From Spirochaetaceae bacterium (GTDB taxonomy: Bacteria > Spirochaetota > Spirochaetia > SZUA-6 > Bin103): a DNA stretch of 21,581 nt. The notes beneath the pieces are model-generated. The model made no database searches. It saw only the letters and a program-made list of their open reading frames with translations, and had not been told where the DNA came from. Where the stretch lies: NCBI GenBank assembly GCA_026710565.1, contig JAPOQV010000630.1:1-21581 (forward strand). The letters are read 5' to 3'. A program made the position numbers and the translations under genes. Of this stretch, positions 15,801 to 21,581 are shown in pieces. Numbering within the stretch: the first letter of the stretch is position 1; every line of letters begins with the position of its first letter.

Positions 15801-16415
15801 CACGCGCACGGCGGCATCGAGCGCGAAGGGGAAGACGTCGATCACTTCGCCCTTGACCGAGAACTCGCCGTGCACGGTCACACGCGGCACGCGCAGGTAG
15901 CCCACCGCCGCCAGCGCCTCCGCGTTCCGGACCGGGTCGACATCCTGGCCGGTCCGGAACCGGATGGTGTGCGCGAGCAGGTGCGAGGGGTCGGGCGTCG
16001 GCGTGAGCAGTGCCCGCAGCGGCGCCACGGCCAGGCACGGGTCGCCGCTCGCCAGGCGGACCAGCGCATCGGCACGGCCGCCGAACACGGACGGCAACGG
16101 CGCCTGCCTGGCGTACGGCAGCGTCCCCCACCACGGCAGCTCGATCACCGGACGGCCGGAGAACAGGCGCAGGTCGGCCGCCACCAGCTCGGCCTCCTGC
16201 TCGGTGGGGGTGACGACCAGAATCGACCCGCCGGGGGCGTCGCCGGCCGGGTCGGCCAGCAGCGCGGTCAGCACCGAGAGGAAGGAGCCCTGTGGCCCCT
16301 GGACCGTGACCGGCAGGTCGCCGTCGGCGTGGGCACGCAGCAACTCCCGTACGGGCTCCATCCGGGCCGCGCACGAGGTGACCGCCGCCAGCGCCGTGCG
16401 CAGTGGATCGCTCAT
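12894..16415 (-). CDS. mfd: Transcription-repair coupling factor Mfd
   Basis: A 1173-residue protein of normal length. The N-terminal UvrB-like module contains [56 protein letters not shown] and the later [19 protein letters not shown]. The RNA-polymerase-interaction domain is recognised by [19 protein letters not shown] near 507-525. The RecG-like translocase follows, with Walker [12 protein letters not shown] near 660, the DEEQ box ([16 protein letters not shown]) near 762, SATPIPRT-type [13 protein letters not shown] and [17 protein letters not shown]; the C-terminal TRCF domain ends the protein. Mfd removes stalled RNA polymerase at DNA lesions and recruits UvrA. A Gly/Asn-rich loop (NGNGNGGG) near residue 450 is low-complexity. 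The start is ATG 16415, divergent from metK by 122 bp. Confidence 0.97.
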   Translation of the reverse strand: MSDPLRTALAAVTSCAARMEPVRELLRAHADGDLPVTVQGPQGSFLSVLTALLADPAGDAPGGSILVVTPTEQEAELVAADLRLFSGRPVIELPWWGTLPYARQAPLPSVFGGRADALVRLASGDPCLAVAPLRALLTPTPDPSHLLAHTIRFRTGQDVDPVRNAEALAAVGYLRVPRVTVHGEFSVKGEVIDVFPFALDAAVRVVLDFDHVAEIRHFDPLTQGSIGHAHSVDIAPAREVTLHPDQLEQLRDSLGGEQLPDPFVEELLDTLRRDPQHAGVEQYYPLCFPERHSVVELLGDGGTLVLADGERLRAGFQALRREVHELYRRAQRDGIFGPRPKSVLLDYARVAERHARRVTVASLQRTARDESARLSGAQALEGPDPEPLRSLPCDPPRSFFGNIPYFREQLAALLDAGYRVFVFAVYEFQAARIRAMVEAADGAAGGSPANGNGNGGGITILPYSISAGFALPDCRLIFIQENEIFGRKRRLPQTVARSTQSAAIDSFVDLNPGDHVVHVNYGIGLYHGISRMTAAGNERDYMEVEYAGEERIYVPIEQVNLVQRYIGRDGFKPKLDRIGGRSWENRKQRVRQSVEEMAERLVKLYSRRRSQQGFAFPADTDWHDRFDAAFEYQETEDQVRCIEEMKADMEDTAPMDRLVCGDVGFGKTEVGLRAAFKAVMGGKQVALLAPTTILAEQHYDTFTARFAPFPVGVEMLSRFRSKADQKRVIEGLKAGQVDIVVGTHRLVQRDVTFKNLGLLIVDEEQRFGVKHKERLKELKTSVDCLTLTATPIPRTLHMSLARIRDMSIINTAPQNRLPVETYIEEFDEELAAEAIRKEVARGGQGFYLHNRVRTIRENLLYLQRLLPGVSFAHAHGQMDEDELEQVMRRFIGHEFDVLVSTSIIENGLDIPNVNTILIDRADMFGIAQLYQLRGRVGRSDRPAYAYLFYPRDRALSELAMKRLKVISDFTDLGSGFKVALKDMEVRGAGNLLGAEQSGEILAVGYDMYVRLLDDAIATVRGEDEAEVPDVYLELEYAGFIPDDYVSEPMEKMEIYKKVAAVGDENELARLHAEIEDRFGPAPDAVLSLLAIAEIRVACRRLAISSLKERRGVVTVEFARIGHVSAERVVRLIGESGGAVMLDKDRPNCLLLKTGGIDLREKSEFISEKLNALA

Positions 16416-16461
16416 GTCCGGAAACGGGACTGTGCGGGGAACGCGGCGCCCGCGTCCAGAT

Positions 16462-16484
16462 CCCGGGAATCCGGGGTATCCCGG
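16462..16484. promoter_or_regulatory. Three-armed 9-bp periodic repeat upstream of metK
   Basis: CCCGG (16462-16466), CCGGG (16471-16475) and CCCGG (16480-16484) are each separated by 4 nt (GAAT, GTAT). The middle arm can pair with either outer arm, so two mutually exclusive 5-bp hairpins with 4-nt loops are possible. As DNA it is an array of half-sites with a 9-bp period. It lies 9 bp upstream of the candidate metK -35 and 47 bp from the mfd start, so it could serve either gene. Confidence 0.5.
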
Positions 16485-16492
16485 GCGCGCAA

Positions 16493-16521
16493 TTGACCGT
16501 CGGTGCGGGCTCTGTTACGTT
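16493..16521 (+). promoter_or_regulatory. Candidate metK promoter
   Basis: TTGACC (16493-16498, five of six matches to the -35 consensus) is followed after 17 nt by TACGTT (16516-16521, a weak -10). The expected start of transcription near 16528 leaves a leader of about 10 nt before ATG 16538, which has only a weak GAG as ribosome-binding site. No SAM riboswitch fold is visible in the 122-bp gap. Confidence 0.45.
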
Positions 16522-16537
16522 CCGGCGCGGTTCCGAG

Positions 16538-17692
<1,155 letters not shown>

Positions 17693-17722
17693 GGAACGGC
17701 CCGGCGTCGCGCGGGTCTGCCC

Positions 17723-18079
17723 TTGAAGCCGCTCGACTACGTGACGCTCCTGTTCGCGGCGGCGCTCGTGGCCGCGATCTCGACGGCGGTCTACGGCGGC
17801 GGCGGGCGGACCACGGTCCTGGTCACCGCTCCGGACGCCGAGTACCTGTTCGCTTCCACGGTACAGGAGACGATCGCCGTCGACGGCCCGATCGGACAGA
17901 CCGTCGTGGCGATCGCCGACGGCGGCGCCCGCGTGGTTTCCTCACCGTGCGACAACCAGGTCTGCGTCCTGACCGGGCAGGTCGAACGCGCGGGCCGCTG
18001 GATCGCCTGCCTGCCCAACCGGGTGTTCGTGTCGATCGAGTCCGGAAGCCTGACCGACGTCGATGCCCGCAGCTACTGA
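17723..18079 (+). CDS. NusG-domain-II-containing membrane-anchored protein
   Basis: A 118-residue protein starting at TTG 17723, chosen because it gives the usual basic start followed by one membrane helix (KPLDYVTLLFAAALVAAISTAVY); GTG 17741 would cut that helix. The rest, probably outside the cytoplasmic membrane, is the NusG domain II beta fold of PF07009: EYLFASTVQETIAVDGPIG, then the conserved Cys segment SPCDNQVCVLTG and RAGRWIACLPNRVFVSI. Three conserved cysteines are present. Despite the name it is unrelated in role to transcription factor NusG. It overlaps the next gene by 17 bp, a pair that recurs in anaerobic bacteria, often beside ApbE-type flavin transferases. Its biochemical role is not established; a link to membrane redox proteins is inference. 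Confidence 0.88.
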   Translation: MKPLDYVTLLFAAALVAAISTAVYGGGGRTTVLVTAPDAEYLFASTVQETIAVDGPIGQTVVAIADGGARVVSSPCDNQVCVLTGQVERAGRWIACLPNRVFVSIESGSLTDVDARSY

Positions 18080-18626
18080 CCTCCCCGGCCGTGGCCTGAC
18101 CCGCCACCGTGCGGATCGCGACACGATCGCCCTGCTCGCGGCGGCGGCGCTGTTCCTGGCGTCCGTCGAGTTCGCGATTCCGAAGCCGGTCCCGTTCGTG
18201 CGGCTCGGACTGGCCAACCTGCCGGTCCTGATCGCCATCGCGCGCCTGGACACGCGGTCGGTGGCGCTGGTGGTCGCACTGAAGATCGTCGGCCAGGGTT
18301 TCGTGCAGGGGACGCTGCTCTCCTACGTGGTGCTGTTCTCGGCGGCAGGTTCCATCGCCAGCGCCATCGTCATGCTGATCGTCTGGCGGGTGTTGGGGGG
18401 GCCGCTGTCGCTGGTCGGGGTCAGCGTGCTGGGCGGACTTGCCAGCAATGCGGCGCAGGTGGCGGCCGCACGCTACGTGGCCTTCGGGCCGACCGCGTGG
18501 CTGATCGCGCCCGCGTTCTTCGCGATCGGCACGGTCTCCTCCGCGCTGCTCGGCGCATTCGCGCAGCGCTTCGTGCGCACGTCCCGGTGGGTGGCTGAGC
18601 TGGGCAGGCAGGTGCCGCGCGGGTAG
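18063..18626 (+). CDS. Gx-transporter family (heptaprenyl diphosphate synthase component I-like) membrane protein
   Basis: A 187-residue integral membrane protein with about five hydrophobic helices. The first (TIALLAAAALFLASVEFAIP) leads to the family signature KPVPFVRLGLANLPVLIAI, then VALKIVGQGFVQGTLLSYVVLFSAAGS, a helix around VMLIVWRVL, SVLGGLASNAAQVAAARYVAF, and a final helix near FFAIGTVSSALLGAF. This is PF07456, named for a subunit proposed for heptaprenyl diphosphate synthase but structurally like an ECF-type S-component transporter. The substrate is unknown. The start ATG 18063 overlaps the NusG-II gene by 17 bp, so they are very likely co-translated. Its stop TAG abuts the stop of the opposing gene with no spacer. 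Confidence 0.9.
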   Translation: MPAATDLPGRGLTRHRADRDTIALLAAAALFLASVEFAIPKPVPFVRLGLANLPVLIAIARLDTRSVALVVALKIVGQGFVQGTLLSYVVLFSAAGSIASAIVMLIVWRVLGGPLSLVGVSVLGGLASNAAQVAAARYVAFGPTAWLIAPAFFAIGTVSSALLGAFAQRFVRTSRWVAELGRQVPRG

Positions 18627-20840
18627 CTACGCCGTGCGGGTCACCGTGATCGGGCTGCTCCAGGCGCGCGAGCGGTCCACCTGCGTGACGCGCACCCAGT
18701 AGGGCACCGGCAACGCGGGTGCCGCCGGGCCGTCATCGGTCAGCTCGACCTGCGCGGCCGCCGGGCCGTCGGCGGCAGGAGACGGCCCCACCTCGACCTG
18801 GCAGCCGGCTCCGCCGGCCGGCACCCGCGCCGGGCTCGCCAGCACCGCATCGGCAGCGAAGCTGAAGGTCGCCGGAGCGCTCTCGAAGCGGCACCGGGCA
18901 GGTCCGCCGCGCAGCGACAGGACTACGCCGGCGTGGCCGCCGGCGGTCGCGGAGCGCCACCGCAGAGCGCCGCTCTCGCGCTGCAGGCAATCGGAGGGGC
19001 TCTCGAACCGGAGCTGCTCGGCTCGCTCGATCTCGGCGCCTTCGACGATCAGCCCGCCGTCCCAGACGACGCGCTGATCGCGGGCGGTGCCGTACGCGCT
19101 CGTCCCGCCCCACAGGACCCGCAGCCGCCCGCGATCGAGCGCGGCCACCCGAGCGGTCGCCACGACCTCCGTGCCCCGCAGCAGCTCGATCGTCTCGATT
19201 GCGGCCGTGCCGTCGACCGCCACCTTGGCGACGACCGGCTCCCCGGCGCGAAGCCGGCACTCGCCGCCCATCGGGACGCGGTCGATCGCCACCCACAGCC
19301 GGATCCGTTCACCGGTGGTGCCGTAGCAGCGCCGGGCCTGGAACGCCTCCCAGATCGCCTGCCGCGTTGCTTCCGCGGCGTACAGCCCGGTCACGCCGCC
19401 CCGGCAGTTGCGCGCCAGTCTCCGCCCCGGATGACACGCGCCGGGACGGCCCATCACGCCGTCGGTGCCGGCGGTCACCCCGACCCGGTACCCTCGCCTG
19501 ATCGCCTCCAGCACGAACCAGTCGGAGGTCCCGTGCGTGGAATGGACCTCGAACAGCGGCTCCAGCTCCGGCGCGTGCCGTGACAGGTCGGTCGGCCGGC
19601 CACCGGCGTGGAGGGTGAGGAGCACCTCGCTGCCGGCGAGCCGGCGATGAAGGTCCTCGGCCTGCACGGCGTCCGGCGTCGGGTCGGCCGGCCGGTCGCT
19701 GAAGAACCGCCCCGAGCGTGGCAACTGCGCGCGCTGCCCGCGGAAGACCAGGTTGCGGTCGCCGCCGTCGGCGGTCAGGGCGCTCCACTCGCAGCCCAGG
19801 AACGCGACGAAGCGTCCATCGTCATCCCAGCGACGCGTGATCCGCTGCACCTCCTGCCAGCGCTCGGCAGTCACGTAGTGGTCGTTTGCCTGCTGAGAAG
19901 CGAACTGCAGGCCGGCCACGTCGCGGGCGAACGCGAAGTGGTGGTCCAGGGAGTCGAGACCGCAGCCCGTGTCGCCCTGACCGGCATGCAGGTCTCCCCA
20001 CAGCAGCCGCTGCAGCGGCGCGGCGGCGCGCACGTGGACGGGATTGGCCACCGCGCCGAGCCCGCCGGCGCGCGCACCCAGCACGGCCCGGCCGGCTTCG
20101 CCGAAGTGGACGGGCACACGCCATGCCCCGGCGAGCGCGGTCGGCCACGCCGGGCCGATGCGCGCCGCAGGCCCCCCGTCGCCCACCACGAGCCGCGGCG
20201 GCTCCGGCAGCGCCGCGGGATTGCCGAACCGGTCGGTGGCGCGAACGACCGCCCACGTCTCGCGGCCGACGACGGCGTCGGAAGAGACGACCACCCCGAG
20301 CCGGGCAGGCGGGCCCGGACGCACGGCAATCGGTACCGGGTCGACCGTCCGGCGCCAGTCGACGCCGGACTCGTCCTGAACCGCGACCAGAAAGCGAGCG
20401 GCCAACGTCGCGCACGTGGGTGCCTGCCAGCCGGAGCAGGTCACCGCTACCGTTCCGTTCGCGGGCAGCGGGCCGCGGGTAACCGACACCTCGATGGCGT
20501 GGTTCCACGGGTTGAAGCTGCTCACGCAGTGATAGCTGGCCTCGACCTCCGCGGCGGGCGATTCGGCTCGGGCCCTCAGGTACTCCGCGCCTTCGGGATC
20601 CGTCACCTGGAGGTCGCCGAAATCGAGTGGCCAGCGCCACGCGATCGCGATCCGGCCACCCTCCGGCAGCCCGCCCTCGCCGACCGTGACCTCGAATTCC
20701 GCGGCGATCGGCGCTCCGGCCGTCACCGGCTTCGAGCACCGCAGCCGCGCGCGGCCGACAGCGCGTTCCCGCGCGGCTGCGGTCAGCTCGGGCTCGTGGT
20801 GAACCACGTAGCCGCCCGGCTGCCCGCTGCTCAGCAGCAC
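18627..20840 (-). CDS. Large DUF3604/PHP-like protein with flanking beta domains, function unknown
   Basis: About 737 residues from GTG 20840, which has GGGAG five bases upstream and overlaps the GerMN stop by 10 bp; GTG 20807 is an alternative. No signal peptide is obvious. The N-terminal ~270 residues look like beta-sandwich domains (AEFEVTVGEGGLPEGGRIAIAWRW; PARLGVVVSSDAVVGRETWAVVRATDRFGNPA). The central part resembles DUF3604, a PHP-metal-dependent-hydrolase-like family: LLWGDLHAGQGDTGCGLDS near 280, VAGLQFASQQANDHYVTAERW, GRFVAFLGCEWSALTADGGDRNLVFRG, LLTLHAGG near 410, EVHSTHGTSDWF near 430 and VTAGTDGVMGRPGACHPG near 460. The His/Asp/Glu positions suggest a metal site, although only one His of the usual HxH is seen. 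The C-terminus is again beta-rich. Substrate and role are unknown. Confidence 0.78.
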   Translation of the reverse strand: MLLSSGQPGGYVVHHEPELTAAARERAVGRARLRCSKPVTAGAPIAAEFEVTVGEGGLPEGGRIAIAWRWPLDFGDLQVTDPEGAEYLRARAESPAAEVEASYHCVSSFNPWNHAIEVSVTRGPLPANGTVAVTCSGWQAPTCATLAARFLVAVQDESGVDWRRTVDPVPIAVRPGPPARLGVVVSSDAVVGRETWAVVRATDRFGNPAALPEPPRLVVGDGGPAARIGPAWPTALAGAWRVPVHFGEAGRAVLGARAGGLGAVANPVHVRAAAPLQRLLWGDLHAGQGDTGCGLDSLDHHFAFARDVAGLQFASQQANDHYVTAERWQEVQRITRRWDDDGRFVAFLGCEWSALTADGGDRNLVFRGQRAQLPRSGRFFSDRPADPTPDAVQAEDLHRRLAGSEVLLTLHAGGRPTDLSRHAPELEPLFEVHSTHGTSDWFVLEAIRRGYRVGVTAGTDGVMGRPGACHPGRRLARNCRGGVTGLYAAEATRQAIWEAFQARRCYGTTGERIRLWVAIDRVPMGGECRLRAGEPVVAKVAVDGTAAIETIELLRGTEVVATARVAALDRGRLRVLWGGTSAYGTARDQRVVWDGGLIVEGAEIERAEQLRFESPSDCLQRESGALRWRSATAGGHAGVVLSLRGGPARCRFESAPATFSFAADAVLASPARVPAGGAGCQVEVGPSPAADGPAAAQVELTDDGPAAPALPVPYWVRVTQVDRSRAWSSPITVTRTA

Positions 20841-21514
20841 GCCCGCTCCCAGCCGTCGCGCGCGGCCTCGTAGTCCGGGATCTGTCCATCCACGAACAGC
20901 CACACCCGGCTCATCCAGGGCATGTTGAACAGCAGCGTCGACGCCAACGCCTGCAGGCGATCGACGCCCTGCAAACCGGCGCCCGACTCGTCGAGCAACG
21001 CGGCGGCACTCAGGTCCAGGTACAGCGTGTCGCTCCCGAGCGTCAGCCCCCGCACCTCGGTGGAGCGTGGCAGCGCGGACCCGTGCTCGCGGGCGCGCGG
21101 GCCAAGAATCACTTCGTCCACCAGCAGGCGCAGCGAATCGATGCGGCCCGCACGGCGGGGCAGGTAGCGGGTCTCTCCCACCAGATCGCCATCGGCGCCT
21201 CCGAAGAACAGCACGCGGGAGACCGGGGGATCGCCGACGACCATCGCCAGGAAAGACACCGTAAGAGTCACCGCCAGCGCGCCCAGCGCCAGCCAACGAT
21301 GCAGCCGCACGGCGGCCGCCCCCCGCCCGCGGCGCGCGGCGGAGCTCCGTGGCTCCGGCGGCGTGCCGGCGGCCGATGGCACGGACGGATCGTCACGTTC
21401 CGTCGTCGACGGTTCTGGCGCGGCCGGCCCGTCGCTGCCACCCGCGGCCGCCAACGCTTCCAGCCCTGCCGATGCGTCGGCGAAGCGTCGCTCGGGATCA
21501 GCCGGCCAGCGCAT
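20831..21514 (-). CDS. Membrane-anchored GerMN-domain protein (frame open to the window edge, may be longer)
   Basis: From ATG 21514 the frame gives 227 residues ending ERACC. A Pro/Ser/Arg-rich cytosolic-looking segment (about 1-70) precedes one membrane helix (LHRWLALGALAVTLTVSFLAMVV). The external part is a GerMN domain: VSRVLFFGGADGDLVGETRYLPRR, then RIDSLRLLVDEVILGP, RSTEVRGLTLGSDTLYLDLSAAAL, GVDRLQALASTLLFNMPWMSRVWLFVDGQIPDY. Short anchored GerMN proteins are common in spirochaetes, with no proven role there. The segment ADPERRFADASAGLEAL at residues 5-21 reads like the C-lobe end of a Hanks-type Ser/Thr kinase (DPxxRFxxAxxLxxAL). The frame has no stop up to 21580, so this may be the C-terminal part of a larger kinase-TM-GerMN protein. 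A GTG just before the membrane helix is an alternative short start. Confidence 0.75.
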   Translation of the reverse strand: MRWPADPERRFADASAGLEALAAAGGSDGPAAPEPSTTERDDPSVPSAAGTPPEPRSSAARRGRGAAAVRLHRWLALGALAVTLTVSFLAMVVGDPPVSRVLFFGGADGDLVGETRYLPRRAGRIDSLRLLVDEVILGPRAREHGSALPRSTEVRGLTLGSDTLYLDLSAAALLDESGAGLQGVDRLQALASTLLFNMPWMSRVWLFVDGQIPDYEAARDGWERACC

Positions 21515-21581
21515 AGATGTCGTCGGAAGGATCGGCGGCGTGTCGCACGCGGCGGGACGGATCGCAAGCTCCCCGCCCCCC

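Noticed and set aside
12255..16496. A 1413-residue plus-strand open frame antisense to mfd and the DUF4143 gene
   Set aside because: Its product is His/Val/Gln-rich text with no family likeness, produced by high-GC codon bias opposite the real mfd. All Mfd motifs are on the other strand.
16416..16537. SAM riboswitch upstream of metK
   Set aside because: The 122-bp gap lacks a SAM-I/SAM-II-like architecture or kink-turn, and the likely leader is only about 10 nt. Only the three-armed repeat is visible.
21498..21581. A separate upstream gene ending DPSDDIYALAG at 21498 on the minus strand
   Set aside because: Only 27 residues are in the window and no family can be assigned; it competes with the GerMN frame, so it is discussed as a finding rather than listed as a gene.

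Overview
The window is high-GC DNA (strong GC bias at third codon positions, many GTG and some TTG starts, 4-base GTGA gene overlaps) and is packed with mostly chromosomal core genes. Several gene families point to a spirochaete, probably an uncultured high-GC Spirochaetaceae-like lineage. These are a TPR protein followed by a PilZ protein, tsaE and tsaB; a NusG-domain-II protein followed by a Gx-transporter protein; and a membrane-anchored GerMN protein. This placement comes from remembered family distribution, not from a search. No rRNA, tRNA, CRISPR array, insertion sequence or replication origin was seen.

Layout. 1-228 (-) is the start of a PfkB-type (adenosine-kinase-like) sugar/nucleoside kinase cut by the window edge. 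303-3295 (+) is a tight operon: TPR protein, PilZ c-di-GMP receptor, tsaE and tsaB (tRNA t6A synthesis). 3315-4613 (-) is a Gfo/Idh/MocA oxidoreductase, convergent with tsaB across a small hairpin. 4660-8110 (+) holds a LipM-type lipoyl/octanoyl transferase, a secreted family-3 beta-N-acetylhexosaminidase and a GNAT acetyltransferase; the hexosaminidase/GNAT junction is abnormal. 8101-8402 (-) is a frameshifted remnant of a RecG-like/HATPase_c_4 regulator. 8399-16415 (-) is a DNA-repair block: exonuclease MrfB (YprB), helicase MrfA (YprA), a 5'-truncated DUF4143 ATPase, and Mfd. 16538-18626 (+) is metK, a NusG-domain-II protein and a Gx-transporter membrane protein. 18627-21514 (-) is a large DUF3604/PHP-like protein and a GerMN membrane protein whose reading frame may continue beyond the window.

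How the genes fit together. TsaE and TsaB are partners in t6A37 tRNA modification (their partners TsaC and TsaD are not here). MrfA and MrfB form a two-component excision-repair system that is translationally coupled here and lies next to mfd, so three excision/transcription-coupled repair genes share one strand. The NusG-II/Gx pair is typical of flavin/quinone-linked membrane redox loci. The points most worth a second look are the GH3-GNAT junction, the two gene remnants beside the repair genes, the three-armed repeat upstream of metK, the dyad over the mrfA promoter, and the kinase-tail-like N-terminus of the GerMN protein.
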